The position numbers were made by a program, and so were the translations under genes. Source: Anastatus disparis (Eukaryota; Arthropoda; Insecta; Hymenoptera; Eupelmidae). Taken from it: a stretch of 64,000 nt of DNA. The DNA lies in NCBI GenBank assembly GCA_017163975.1, contig JAFFSR010000004.1, positions 6,572,001 through 6,636,000 on the forward strand. Direction: 5' to 3'. Shown in pieces: positions 11,688 through 23,994 of this stretch. Below the pieces are notes generated by a model, which did not search any database, was not told the DNA's origin, and saw only the letters and a list, made by a program, of their open reading frames with translations. Numbering within the stretch: position 1 is the stretch's first letter; every line of letters begins with the position of its first letter.

Positions 11688-14280
11688 TTTCTCTCTGACA
11701 AATTTTTCTATTCCTCTTAAATTCAGAGATATTCATACATCGAATAAAAACCTTATTTTTAAATATAAAATCTTATAACTCTGGTTTAAAAGGTCGAATC
11801 TAGACGTTCGACATTGCATTTTCATCGTCGAAATATAAGCTTTAAAATCTATTTGGTTTTGTATTAATGTAACGATTTCTACTAAAATTGAACACTATTT
11901 TACAAAGTTAAAACAAATTTTAAAAAAATTTCTTTTTAAAGAAGGATAAGAGATACGAAAAAATGGTTTTTTTTTATATCAAACCAATAGTTTTTGAAAG
12001 AATTTTCAACAATCTTTCGAATCTCGTTGGAATTTTTAGGCTACGACCATTTTTTCCAGAGTTATAAAACTTTTTAGATAAGTCGATTTTAGACGAAGGA
12101 GGGCAAAAGTATCTCGGCGGCAGTGTATATACTAAATAAAAAAAAATAAACGACTTTCGAAAATAAAATTTTTTTTTACGGTCAAAATTTTTCATGGAGT
12201 TTAATAAATACACTCTATTTTTCATTAATAATTTTCTTTACTAGACAATTTTTTCATATTATTTTTATAAGAATATCGCTTGATATAAAATTGACACTTT
12301 AATTTTCAAAACTATAAATTTTTAACTTTGAAAATAGAATCAGTGCAAACAAGTTCATATTATTTAATTTATGATATTTCAATTACTTCAATTATTACAA
12401 CTAATGATAAATTTATCGAATTTTAACCTATTTCGCCTTAAAACCAACCGTGAACTATTAAAATGGTCCAGTTCAAATAGAAAATCATAACAGCATGATT
12501 ATAGTTTGGAAAATTCAATCAATACAAATTCCAAGACCCCTCTAAATATATACTTCTTGCTTTTGAATTCATAGAAAGTAATTTATTCTCTCTAATTCCT
12601 GAGTTATGCCAAAATATGCCTGATGGCGTATATAACACAACATTGCATTTCAAGTTTCCGCTTTCCGCGATGCATCGCAAAAGCTTAATTTAAAATTCAT
12701 TTGAGCAAACAAATCTATATATATATACGCAATAGTTGCGTATACGTATTACACTTTATAAACGTGTGCTTCTTTTCCCTTCCTTTAAAACATTGTAGTT
12801 TATTAGACACGTGCCACGTGCCGTGGGTAGAAAATGAAAAATTTTTTTTGTCTAACAATGGTATATTAAATTTCTGGCTTTGGAAAGTGAGAATCATGTC
12901 GGTAATGTACAATAGAAGACAATGTTTTTGATAGAAGAAAAAAGAATGTCGCGTGACATTCTTTTTTCTCATAATTAGATTAACAATGTAAAGAGAGATA
13001 AAATAGTATAGGTAAACTTTATTTTGTATTCCTGTAATTTGAATAAAAGGAATTAAAATATTCAAACGAATTACGTAACTGCTTTAAAATTAATTTCATC
13101 CAAGATTGTTGTTTACTATTTTCTTCTAAAAGTATTAATCTTCTTAATTAAAATATTGTTTCTACAGGGAGGAAGCAATGGTAAAAAAAATTATTTTTGC
13201 CATTCTAACTCCAAAATCGCAATTACGTTGCTCTTTCTTGGCTCTCATAACAAAATATGGTTCGCAACTGGTATGAAAAGGCTTTTTTACAAAACTCGTT
13301 ACTACCTATAAAAGGAATTTATTTTTATGATTATATTTTTTTAAACTAAGTAATATACAGGAAAGCTTGAGATTTTTCGCGAAAATTGGTATGATGAAAA
13401 TTGACAGCTCTTATTGAGGAAGGCAGGCTTATATATAAATTGAAATACTGTATCTTTTTTTTTATTCAACTAGAATGTAAATTTTTTACTCACTGTTTAG
13501 AAATTTATAGTTTCAAATTGTCTATTATTGCTTTTTTTGATTGTTAAATGTTTTATAATTATGGTGATATTATTATGAAATAAAAATTAGCTTACGAAAT
13601 TGTATTATAAATGCATTTTATAAATAATTACATCATCTAATAATTAACTGCTGAAGAGCCTTATTAAAATTTATTCAAAATTGTTGAAATTGAATAAATT
13701 TTTATCAACTTCTATTAATTTTAATTAAATAATTGTTACGGACAGAATTAATATTTTTAGCGAATAAGATTATATATTATAGTTTTTCAAGATTATATTT
13801 GTATTTCGTTTCATTTTTAATGACTAAAGTTCTCAGTAAAGTTTTGTTAAATAAAAAATAGATTAGATTGTATTATTTTAATTTGAATTCATCGGAAAAG
13901 GTTAACCAACGAAAAGATTTTTAGTTTTATTTATTTAAGTCATAATATAATATGAAGTTCGTTGTATTGCGTATTACGATTAAAGTCGAGTTACGAGAGC
14001 GCTTGAAAATAGTGCCATTGTATTTAAAATATCGAGTTTACATTATTTATATATAGCGAGATTATATGTGAGAAAATATTGTTAGCTTAGACCTGTAAAG
14101 AGATCTGCATGAACATGGCATACGGTACAAAAATTGATTAAATAATTTTAAAAAATTTTTTATATTACCATGTATAGTGAAATTAGTAATTGATAAATGA
14201 ACAATTAAAGAAATAAATCAATAAGTTAATTATTGAATAAAATGAATGATTGATTAAAATTTAATAATTTAATTTAAAGA
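11688..14280. other. Long AT-rich gene-free stretch
   Basis: No supported gene. Items seen: a short inverted pair TTATAACTCTGG (near 11775) / CCAGAGTTATAA (near 12055); two CACGTG E-boxes one base apart (12808-12813 and 12815-12820); the hairpin at 12936-12969; and an exon-like open segment 13167-13270 (plus strand, CAG before, GTATGA after) with no recognisable product. Confidence 0.4.
12936..12969. repeat. 15-bp perfect stem-loop, GCGT loop
   Basis: AGAAAAAAGAATGTC and GACATTCTTTTTTCT flank a 4-nt GCGT loop. Isolated; function unknown. Confidence 0.7.
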
Positions 14281-14407
14281 ATAGTATATTATGATACAAG
14301 TGTTTGAAATGGCGTATTCTGGCACGGCGGAATTATCGACCAAGTGAAACGAGGTCGATATCGCCGTGACAGAATATGCCATTTCAAACACGAGTATAAT
14401 ATACTAT
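14281..14407. repeat. Terminal hairpin of E1
   Basis: Long imperfect stem from ATAGTATATTAT/ATAATATACTAT at the base through CACGGCG/CGCCGTG to CGACC/GGTCG at the top. It closes on an 11-nt loop AAGTGAAACGA (14342-14352). Confidence 0.9.
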
Positions 14408-14691
14408 TTTGTAGCTCGTGTGTATGAAATCCGCCACCCAATCATGAATATTTAAGATGCATAAATAAAAGCGAATTCTATTTAAAAATAAGTTATAATT
14501 CAATTGATAAACAAAACTATATTTTAAATTACTAAACAGAATTAGATTTTTAAATAATAATCATAAATATTGATAATCATTTTTAATTAATAATGACGAA
14601 TATTCCATAAATAAAAGCGAGTTCTAAGTAAAAATAAGTTATAATTCAATTAATAAACAAAACTGTGTTTTGAACTGTGGTTTTATACAGG

Positions 14692-14990
14692 AGCGGCGGT
14701 AGCGCAGGGGCTAAGGCTCTTGGCTCGCGCTCTAGTGGACCAGGGTTCGATTCCCCGGGAAAATTTCGGAAAAATTTTTTCGAATTTTTCTGCGGGGAGT
14801 AGAACCCGGAGACCAAGAAAAACCAATTAAAAAATCCCCCTGGGCAAAAAATAAAAATATAAATAAATAAAATACAGTATAAAACAAGTCCCCCTGGGCA
14901 ATAAAAATTACATGTGTAAGGTGGCGTATCGGGTCTCAGTCCATAGTGACAAAGAGACCCACTGCCAATAAATAGAGAAGAAGAAGAAGA
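14692..14990 (+). mobile_element. tRNA-derived SINE inside E1
   Basis: Head with A box (GGTAGCGCAGGGGCTAAGG) and B box (GGTTCGATTCCCC), then a body with two CCCCCTGGGCAA motifs (about 14837 and 14890). It ends in a (GAA)n tail at 14977-14990. Different family from the SINE at 9310. Inserted in E1, so it is younger than E1. Confidence 0.75.
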
Positions 14991-15071
14991 ATTGTGTAAG
15001 ACGTGCCGGAATAAGCTATTGTTTAAGACGTGCCGGAATAAGCTATTGTGTAAAACCTGCCAGAATAAGTC
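14991..15071. repeat. 27-bp tandem repeat, three copies
   Basis: Copies start at 14991, 15018 and 15045 with core AAGACGTGCCGGAATAAGCT; the third is diverged. Part of E1 interior. Confidence 0.85.
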
Positions 15072-15225
15072 ACTTGCGCCACGAAAAAGCGTGCACAGAG
15101 AGCGGATTTCAGACACGCAGTGCTATAAAATAATATAAAATTAAATGAGAAAAAAGAGCAAAAAAGAAATTAAAATTAGAACTGCGCTTCTATGCATAGG
15201 TGCGCCCATGGCCTGGAAATAGCGT

Positions 15226-15396
15226 CCTCGCCGGGGTGAATCTTGATCATAAGATTCCGAGTGTCGAGGCAATTTATAAGAACCTCGCCGAGGTGAGTCT
15301 TGATTACAAGACTCCGAGTGTCGAGGTAAATGGTAACAGCCTTGCCAGGGTGAGCCCTGGTTATAAGACTCCGAGTGTCGAGGTAAGCGGCAGGAA
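15226..15396. repeat. 57-bp minisatellite, three copies
   Basis: Units at 15226, 15283 and 15340 share CCGAGTGTCGAGG and a CCTCGCC start. The period is 19 codons, so open frames run across it on both strands. The minus frame repeats a 19-residue unit with LPRHSES and SPRRG and lies within a 122-codon ORF (15141-15509) that has hydrophobic ends. No known protein is recognised. Confidence 0.85.
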
Positions 15397-15462
15397 TTGA
15401 CAGAATCGTCAGCTCGAGTCGCTATAAAGCTATACAAATCAAACACAGTCAAAGAAAAAAGA

Positions 15463-17145
15463 AAAACGCTGCCAAGTGCTTTGGCGCAATACTTTCTCAT
15501 AGAGCTCATTGAGTTAGAGTCATTTGATTTTATTTTTTTAAATGTGATTTCAATGTAAAATACAATTTCTATTCAAGAAAAATTAGTGAATGTGAGAGAA
15601 TGATTAGGAAATAGGAAGGGAGAGACAAGGATGGATGAAAATAAGGTAAAAATGAGGATCAATCTGAGATAAGGACAGAGAGGAAGTGAAGTAAGAAAAG
15701 AGTTAGTAAAAGCGTTAAATCAGAAATCAAAAGAAGTTATTAAAGAGCTACGCTAAGAAAGCTTGTTTTATGAAGTTAGTAGCAAATAACTTGTATACAA
15801 ATTTTAGAGCAAATCTATCGAGTAGTTTACGTAAAATGGAAAACAAACATTTTTTTTTTAAATTAAAACTATGCTAAGGAAATCGGTTGTTAAAAGTCAT
15901 CTTTCTTTTGGCAGTTGCAAATAATACCCATGCAAATTTCAAAGTGAATTCATTAAGTAATTTACGTAAAATACAAAAAAAATGAAAAATTGAAAATTTT
16001 TTTAAAATTTCTTGAAATGGCTCTATAAAAAAACTACGCTATGAAAACCAATTTTCAATAGCTTCCCGTCTACTTATACAAAATAATAGATTGCATGCAA
16101 AATTTGAAGCAAATCCATCGAGTAGTTTTCGAGATTTCGATGGCTAAATAAATACCATTTTCTTTTCAAAATTTCTTTTTCAAAATTTTTAAAATGCTTT
16201 AAAATTAAAACTACGCTAAGAAAATCAATTTTTCGAAATTCCCCTTCTTATGGCCGTCACAAATAATTTCCCTGCAAATTTTAGAACAAATCTATCGAGT
16301 ACTTTACGTAAAATAAAAAAAAAATAAGAAAAGAAAAATCAAAATTTTTTCAAAAATCTTTAAAATTTTCTAAAATTGTAACCACTCTATGAAAATTAGT
16401 TTTCGAAAGCTTATTTTCTTCAGACAATAGCGATTTGATTGTATAAAAATTTTGGAGAAAATTTATAGTATGGTTTACACAAAATAGAAGATAAATGAAA
16501 TGAAAAATAAAAATTTTGGAGAAAATTCTCAAATTGCTCTAAAATTAAAACTGCGCTGAGAAAATTAGTTTTCCAATGTTTGTTTTCTTCAGACAGTAGC
16601 GAATAACTTGCATATAAATTTTGGAGCAAATCTATCGAATGGTTTTCGTAAAATAAAAAAAAAATTAAAAATAAAAATTTTTTACAAAATTTTAAAAATG
16701 CTCTAAAATTAAAAGTACGTTAAGAAAATCAGTTTTCAAAAGTTTTTCTTCTTTTGGCAGTCAAAAATAAGTTCCATACAAATTTGCAAGCTAATTCTTC
16801 GAGTAGTTGACGTAAAATACAAAAAAAAATGAAAAATCGAAATTTTTTTTTAATTCTTAAAATGACTAAAAAAGAATACGCTAATAAAACCAATTTCCAA
16901 TAGCTTTCCGTTAAAAAATAAATTGTATGCAAAATTTGAAGCAAATACATCGAGTAGTTTTCGAGATCTAATTGGCGTACTAAACACGCGCGCGCGCACG
17001 CACACACACACATACATACAGACATTTTCTGGAAACCACTTTTTTCGACTCCCTGAGTCCAAATATGTATAAATTAATGAAAAAATAGAAAAAAATTTTT
17101 TTCATTGATACAATGCTTTTTCTATGAGAAAGCAAAAAGTAAATA
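15463..17145. repeat. Interspersed repeat containing ~165-bp degenerate tandem array
   Basis: A head block (15463-15640, GCTTTGGCGCAATACTTTCT) is followed by about eight diverged units of 160-185 bp (about 15725-16980). Each has an AGTTTTC...CTTTTGGCAG-type motif and TCGAGTAGTTTACGTAAAAT. A tail follows with CA-rich repeats (about 16988-17014) and ACATTTTCTGGA. Head and tail blocks recur directly joined, tail before head, at 60545-60800. Short ORFs here are by-products. No coding function seen. Confidence 0.7.
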
Positions 17146-17569
17146 AAATAATGCTTTAAAGAAAGTAGAGTAAACATTGAGAACACTTGATACTTTGAAT
17201 AGAGACCGTAATAGTAGTGATAAGTTTTCGATTCCTATAAAAGAAAAAGACGTGTGAGTACTGTAAGCCATTTTTATGCTAATCGTCTAAAAGTTAAGTA
17301 TACCTTGTAGTTGCGCATTTTTTGTTATTAAAATTAACTTAAAAAGTTTAAGTTCGAATTCAAATAATTTTTAATACTCTTTGTCATCGCAAATTTTATT
17401 GTTATTAAAATTAACTTTCAAAATCACTTTATTTTGCAATCTAGCTTATGCCAGTATTAATACGTTACAATAATATTGATAATTTAACTCATTTTTCTTT
17501 GAACAAATTGAGGGATTTTAATCGAGACTTATAAAAGTGAAAGGGTCATTTTCAAATTAACTAAATGAA
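17146..17569. other. AT-rich gap, nothing supported
   Basis: No exon, repeat or RNA gene recognised between the array and the next element. Confidence 0.3.
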
Positions 17570-19029
17570 TACCCTGGTAGAAAGTTTAGCATAAATTATG
17601 GCGTGTCCACCAACATATGGCCATATTTGTACGGTGTAATTACACTGTCAAATTTCACCATAAGTTGGCCATAATATGGACTTATTCTAATGTATGATTT
17701 GTGCGCACTACTATAATAAACTTATATTTATAGTATAACAAGTTTAACTTTAATTGTGAACTTTCTCTATTCTTCTCTATTATTTTTTATTCACTATTCT
17801 TCAGATTTTAATTACAAATGAATTTTTTTTTATTATAACCTAATTTTCTGATATGACTTTATATTCGACATCTTAACCTAACCCTAATCTTTAAAAATAG
17901 ACGCGCTAATGTAGTTCTTAAGTTTTGTTAGTTAGTTGAAAAACTCAATATTATGTTATATAATAAAACTAATTGATTTGCATTAACATTATGTTATAGC
18001 AGGACACTTTAACATTATTTGCAAAATTTTAGAACTTTGAGTACCAGACTTTCAAAACGAATATGTGTATTATGAAATATTTTGTTTGTAACTAAACCAA
18101 AAATAAAACTTAACACCAATTTTTTCAAAGTGAAATTACAATACAATTCCCAATATATGGATTTATATTGATATTATGCTAGACAAAACATTCTAAAGTT
18201 ATTTACAAAATTTCATGATTGTAAATGCTATAATTTTAAAAACAAATAAGTGAAAACGAAATTATAATATCACTTTAAACAACTTGATGGCCAGTTTCAT
18301 TTTTAGTCCATGTCGAATGAAATGTTTCATGTGGTACTTGTTAGATTTTTTTTAACTATAGTACTTAAAGCTATGATACTCTGTATTTTGCTTTAAAATA
18401 TCTTCCTCGAACATGGTATCAATTCATATGAATGTAATTTATATTGTACTGTTGTTTTGATTTAAAAAGTTGGTAAGCAGTTTTATATTTGATTTAGTCT
18501 ATGATGAGTCCTTTCATATTATACGTACCAGACTATACTTCTTTTCAAACTATAGAATTCAATGTTATGTTTTATTATACAACCTAGATTACATTGATTT
18601 GCATTGACATTATGTTACAGTAGGATATTTTAAAATTATTTGCAAAATTTTAGAACTTTGAGTGCCATAATTTTAAAAAGAATATTCTAACATGTGTATT
18701 ATTAAATATTTTAGTTGTCGCTAGACCAAAAATTAAACTTGCCACCAACTCCTTTAAAATGAAATTACAATACAACCTACATTACATGGATCTGTATTGA
18801 TATTATAATAGACAGAATATTCTAAATTTATTTACAAAGTCTATAAATAATTTTAAAATATCTCATTCAATGCTTAAAATCCTTTTGATTAGTCAAAAAT
18901 GTGATTTCTTCAATTTGGTGGTTGTCGTAAGCTTTCTCAGTTAATTTTTAACCAATTGTTCGACAAACTTTTAAATTCTTTTTCTTTTTCTTTTAAATAA
19001 AAGTGTTATTTTGTGAATACATATTAATT

Positions 19030-19300
19030 AAAGATCTCTGGAAATTTTGAAGTCAATTCGTTGAAAATTGGCTGAGGAAGCTTGCAGTGACCACCAAAAT
19101 CAAGTGTTCGAATAAAAGAAAGAATTTTAATCATTTCATGAGATTATTTAAAATTATTCATGGGCCAAAGTCTTATATTTTATATATCTAAGGTAAAAAA
19201 ACTTTTTTTTAAATAATATTATTATAAAAAAATTATTATGACATTTAAATTTAATTTTTATTTTAGGCTTGAATTTGGGCTTGATACCTTAAGTTCTTAA
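19030..19300 (+). repeat. Dispersed repeat, copy 1 (mate at 48465)
   Basis: CTGGAAATTTTGAAGTC, then GGCTGAG, CAAAATCAAG, ATTATTCATGG, AAAGTCTTATATTT and CTTGATACCTTA occur in the same order and orientation at 48465-48745. Copies are clearly diverged; class unknown. Confidence 0.7.
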
Positions 19301-19684
19301 TTAATTGATATTTTATATGAGTGTAACTACAATTAATATTAAATAATACTAATATCTCATTAATTTATATTAACACTAAATTTATTTTTAAAATAAATCA
19401 TAACCTATAAAGTTTGTATTGTTCATTATAACCTTTGTCTATTCGAGTGATATACTAACAAGTAATTGTTATTAATTGTAAATAATGTCAGACCATTAAC
19501 TATAACTTTATAAATGAAACTTTAATGTGTTATTGTTAATTATAAAAATAAATAGTTTATAAAAATGAATAATATATGATGATAATTTATTAAAATGAAT
19601 CATTTTCTGATAATTCTAAATTATAATTTCCTTAATTATTATTCCAAAATTTTAATTATCTTTTCAAAATTATAAATTTGTATT

Positions 19685-19794
19685 CCTTGTCAAGTCCATA
19701 AGCTGACCATATTCCGTCAAAATAAGACTGGGTTTGTAGCCTTGTCAAGTCCATAAGCTGGCCATATTCCGTCGAAATAAGACTGGGTTTGTGG
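19685..19794. repeat. 55-bp tandem pair
   Basis: CCTTGTCAAGTCCATAAGCT and the following sequence occur at 19685 and again at 19740 with few changes, close to the right end of the 17.57-19.86 kb element. Confidence 0.85.
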
Positions 19795-19866
19795 CCATAT
19801 TATGGTTGCAAACCATAAAATACACCATAATGACACCGTAAATCCAGGCTTTTTTCTACCAGGGTA

Positions 19867-20974
19867 TCGTACATTTTTTTACAACAAAAATTAATATATT
19901 TAATAATTAAAAAATATAATTCATTAATAATTATTGTAAGAGACTCCATGTGTAAAATTTCCAAATTGTATAATTAAAAAAAAAGACGACAAAGAAATTA
20001 GATATCGAACGAGTTCATAATTAATATTTATCAGATTAATCATAGATTAAAAAAGGCAAATGAAATTATGTTAATAATTAAAGATATGCGTTTTTAAAAT
20101 TAAATTGATTGCTAAAACCATATAAAATTAATGAAATTAATGAAAAGCAAAACTGTAAGCTTGCTTCCAGTCTGTGCATCAATTTTTATCTAAATCAGTA
20201 TAAAAATTAATAATTATATCGTAATTTTATTGCATGATTGCACATACATATATATATAACATATTTATCAAGAGGCGCGGCAGCGCCTCGACGGCGAGTT
20301 ACGGTACAAATACGAAAACGTCGAGGTGCTCCTCTTATACTTTGAATTAGAGTTTTCAAAATTTAAAAACTGAATCCTATTAAAATAAAACCCAATATTT
20401 GTTATACATATATACATACATATTTACATACATATTTATAAGATATAATAACAATTTTTCAGAGAATAATGTGAAAAACTATTTTTTCTGGTTGATAACC
20501 AAGTGTATTAACTTTGATTCATTACTGTATATTTGTTTATTTATAGATATATTCTATTAATTTACTATATAAATCTAAAAAAAATAGATTTTGTATCTAC
20601 TTGATTGAAAAAAAGAATTTTTCTACAAGCATTTATGATTATTATGCATAATTTAAATAAAATAAGTATATAAATAATTAAGTGAGTTAATTATTTGAAT
20701 AATAATAGATTGGTTAAATTAATTTAAATAGGGTATTTAATTGAAATGATTAAATAATTGAACTCTCGGTTTGTGTTCACTTATAAGAAGAATCTAATGA
20801 AAGTAGTTAGAATAGTCAATAACCGATGTAGGGTATTAGGAGCTTACGAAAGAAGATGAGTTCATTTTCTTTCTGCATTACACTTTAATATCTTTTTAGA
20901 ACCAAAATTACAGCATAGTACGACAGGTTGTCTAGTGTACAGGCAACACTTTTAATTGAATTTTGTTTACCATA
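19867..20974. other. AT-rich gap with a GC-rich imperfect hairpin
   Basis: Mostly featureless. At about 20271-20337 the segment AAGAGGCGCGGCAGCGCCTC through CTCCTCTTA folds on itself. A related segment occurs at about 46879-46933 (AGAGGCGCGGTCGAACCTCG), so it is a small dispersed repeat. Confidence 0.45.
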
Positions 20975-21662
20975 CATTCCCGCTCACACGAAGTTGCCCA
21001 CCCTAATCAGTTGAGGTAAAATATAAAAAGTTTTACTGTTCCGTTGGAAAGCGTATAAAAAAATTTTGAAAGGTTTTTTAGAGCTCTTTCAAATGCTGAT
21101 GGTTTGATTTAAGAATATCTATTTTTCAACTATATTTACAGAGCCAAAAGAAAGAAAAAAATTAAAAAATTTTTTACATTTGGAATATTTATTGCGAGCT
21201 ATGAAATTTAATATACATATTCTACACTTTATGCACATTTTTTTTCTTTGACATTTTTTAATACGATGTAATATTTCCGAGATATAGCGAGCTGAAAAAA
21301 AGCTAATTTTTTTCAGGAAAATCATTATAACTTCTTAACGATTTATCATAGTATGAAAAACCAAACAGCGTTTGAAAGAGAACTAAAAAACCTTTAATTT
21401 GAGAGGCATAACGTTAACGTAGAATAATTTCGCTAGAATTGGCCCAGGGTTAAACATGGGCAAAAAATTTTTTAATTTTTTTCTTTCTTTTAGCTTTATA
21501 AATATAGTTGAAAAATAGATATTCTTAAATCAAACCATCAGCATTTGAAAGAGCTCTAAAAAACCTTTCAAAATTTTTTGATACGCTTTCCAAAGAAACA
21601 GTAAAACTTTTTATATTTCACCTCAACTGATTAGGGTGGGCAACTTCGTGTGAGCGGGAGTG
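20975..21662. mobile_element. Palindromic TA-flanked element (P4)
   Basis: Arms of about 205 bp (20975-21178 and 21460-21662) are near-perfect inverted copies starting CATTCCCGCTCACACGAAGT, flanked by TA on both sides. At terminal positions 20-31 both ends carry TTGCCCACCCTA. The 1.07 kb palindrome at 51140-52205 has the same 12-mer at the same offset. Non-coding. Confidence 0.85.
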
Positions 21663-21734
21663 TACGTACTGTAGATTTTTGACTCACATAAATTCACTAT
21701 TCAATCTCCTTAGCTTAGACATTCTATTTCTTCT

Positions 21735-22361
21735 TATACAGCATGAAAGGATTCTGAAAGGATTCTGAAAAGATTCATGAAAGGACTGCAATCTTTCAGA
21801 AATATTTCACTGAAAGGATTCTGAAATAATTCTATGTCCGAGGTATTATTCTTTTAAAAATAATACAAAAAAATATTTCATAAAGAATTCACAAGACATT
21901 TCAAAAACCTTTCAATGAAAGAATTCTGTAAGGATCCATGAATTCTTTTGGTAATAATTCGTAAATCTTTTCATACATCTTCCATTGAAAGTATTCTGTA
22001 AGAATGATATGAAATATTTTTAAAATATTTCATTGTATTATTTCTAAAAGGAATATACCTCGGACATAGAATTATTACAGAATCCTTTCAATGAAAGAAT
22101 TCTGTAAGGATCCATGAATTATTTTGGTAATAATTCGTAAATCTTTTCATACATCTTCCATTCAAAGGATTCTGTAAGAATGATATGAAATATTTTAAAA
22201 ATATTTCATTGTATTATTTTTAAAAGGAATATACCTCGGACATAGAATCATTACAGAATCCTTTCAATGGAAGAATTCTGTAAGGATCCATGAATTCTTT
22301 TGGTAATAATTCGTAAATCTTTTCATACACCTTCCATTGAAAGGATTCTGTAAGAATGATA
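21735..22361 (+). repeat. 176-bp satellite array, left part
   Basis: Diverged then regular units with CCTCGGACATAGAAT, GAAAGAATTCTGTAAGGATC and TTTTGGTAATAATTCGTAAA. The landmark GGAATATACCTC recurs at 22050 and 22226 (period 176). The array is broken at 22361 by element E2 and resumes at about 23258. Confidence 0.85.
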
Positions 22362-23257
22362 TAATAGTATATTAAGATACAAGTGGCTAAAATCCCATTA
22401 TTTCACGGCGTGAGATTAGTAGCCGAGCGTAGCAAGGCTGCTAAACGCCGTGAAATAATGGGACATTGAAGCCACGAGTATCTTATACTATTTTATAGTT
22501 CGAGTGATATAAATTCGCCATATTAAATCTGTACTAATAAAAAACAATAACAAACAAAAACTATGCACTTCACGAATGATAATTCAAAAAATAAAAACTA
22601 AACTGTAAAAAAGCAAGTATTAGGCGTTCCGTGAATGATAAATCGAAAAAGATTTAAAAAAATTATTATTTTAAAAATATACTTAAAATGTGTTATAATA
22701 ATTAATTTTAATCAATATAATTAATATTATGTGAAATTGTTTGTTAAAATCATCTTTTATAAAGTCATAAATTTTAATTTTGTTTCACGTATATATTAGC
22801 GACGTAGGAGCGGTGAGGAGGTAACTTATGTATAGTATAGCAATAGCAATCGTGCGTAGTAATAGGGGATTCCCCGAAGCATTTTATAATACAACGCCGA
22901 AATGGCTATACCTCTTCGCTTTGCATGTTACGCTACTATCAATTTAAGTTTTACTCGTATTTTACTTGCTTATAATTGTTATTTAATTTCAAAATTGTTA
23001 ATATTAATGAGTTCCAATAATCTACACCTTACAATTATCAATGAAAACTCTATAAAATAATCAAGATATCAAATTATTATACTGATGTTCCTTGTTGATC
23101 AAGTGTTAAGGCACATCTAAAATTAGTCTTTCTTTATTGAACCGTATAAAAAAGTTAAAATTTTTTCACAGTTTTTTTTTTCACTGTTAAAAAATAGGCT
23201 ATTTTTGCCTCGGGAAAGCGTGTCAAAAGTGCGAATTTATTTCATGCAGTGCTATAA
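22362..23257. mobile_element. Hairpin-headed element E2, inserted in a satellite
   Basis: The left end is a 128-bp hairpin (22364-22491), then ATTTTATAGTTCGAGTGATA and AAATTCGC. The right end (23231-23260) carries the inverted mate (GCGAATTTATTTCATGCAGT, GCTATAAAAT). Uninterrupted neighbouring 176-bp units read GAATGATATGAAATATTTTT, so the insertion borders are known to within a few bases: left flank ends GAATGATAT, right flank resumes AAATATTTTT. Length about 0.9 kb; no ORF. Same architecture as E1. Confidence 0.7.
22364..22491. repeat. Terminal hairpin of E2
   Basis: Stem from ATAGTATATTAAGATA/TATCTTATACTAT through CACGGCG/CGCCGTG to TAGCC/GGCTG. The 11-nt loop is GAGCGTAGCAA (22425-22435). 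Most stem bases differ from E1 but pairing is kept. Confidence 0.9.
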
Positions 23258-23590
23258 AATATTTTTAAAATATTTCATTGTATTATTTCTAAAAGGAATA
23301 TACCTCAGGCATAGAATTAGTACAGAATCCATTTAATGAAAGAATTTTAAAAGGATCTATGAATTCTTTTGGTAATAATTCGTAAATCTTTTCATGCATC
23401 TTTCATTGAAAGGATTCTGTAAGAATGATATGAAATATTTTTAAAATATTTCATTGTATTATTTCTAAAAGGAATATACCTCGGACAAAGAATTATTACA
23501 GAATCCTTTTAATAGAAGAATTTTGAAAGGATTCATGAATTCTTTTAGTAATAATGCATTAATCTTTTCATATATCTTTAGTTGAGAGAC
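23258..23590 (+). repeat. 176-bp satellite array, right part
   Basis: Continuation of the array after E2. GGAATATACCTC lies at 23295 and 23471, again 176 bp apart. Ends near 23590 before the CA/TA microsatellite. Confidence 0.85.
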
Positions 23591-23655
23591 GTGTAAAGTT
23601 GTAGAAACTTTATTCTTTCCTGTATTATTTAAGAATCAATTTAGAATTGATACAT

Positions 23656-23778
<123 letters not shown>

Positions 23779-23994
23779 AAGGATATGATATAATTATTTA
23801 TAGGACTACGAATAGTTTCACAGCGGTTTAAATCGAATTTATCATAACACAGACATCGCACGCATAACAATTTATAGTTTCCATTTTAGATTCTTATTTT
23901 CCTTATATATGAAACGGGAAGCACTCTTACCGCTTGCGAGAGTACGAGATACCGCCATCAAACGGATAGATTATAAACTAATTCCGAAAATATT

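Larger units (their letters stand above)
14281..15134. mobile_element. Hairpin-headed element E1 (Helentron/HINE-like)
   Basis: The left end is a 127-bp hairpin (14281-14407). It is followed by TTTTGTAGCTCGTGTGTATG and AAATCCGC (about 14405-14433). The right end (15101-15131) carries the inverted mate of that segment (GCGGATTTCAGACACGCAGT, GCTATAAAAT). The interior has a ~146-bp direct duplication (14461 and 14607), a SINE (14692-14990) and a 27-bp tandem repeat. Same layout as E2 and E3. Subterminal inverted repeats, internal tandem repeats and a terminal stem-loop fit HINEs, but the stem is unusually long. Confidence 0.65.
17572..19864. mobile_element. TA-flanked TIR element, ~2.3 kb, non-autonomous
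   Basis: Ends are CCCTGGTAGAAA at 17572 and TTTCTACCAGGG at 19853-19864, each flanked by TA (17570-17571, 19865-19866). Near the ends GGCCATA and CACCATAA motifs recur inverted. The interior holds a degenerate ~610-bp direct duplication (about 17945-18260 versus 18560-18845, for example TTGATTTGCATTRACATTAT) and a 55-bp tandem pair. There is no transposase ORF. TA target suggests the Tc1/mariner range; that is inference. Confidence 0.65.

Noticed and set aside
11431..12225. 115- and 83-codon ORFs
   Set aside because: They read through inverted repeats and A/T runs and are rich in Phe, Lys and Ile, as expected by chance.
13167..13270. Exon-like open segment with CAG before and GTATGA after
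   Set aside because: A single 104-nt segment without partner exons or recognisable product; kept only as a note.
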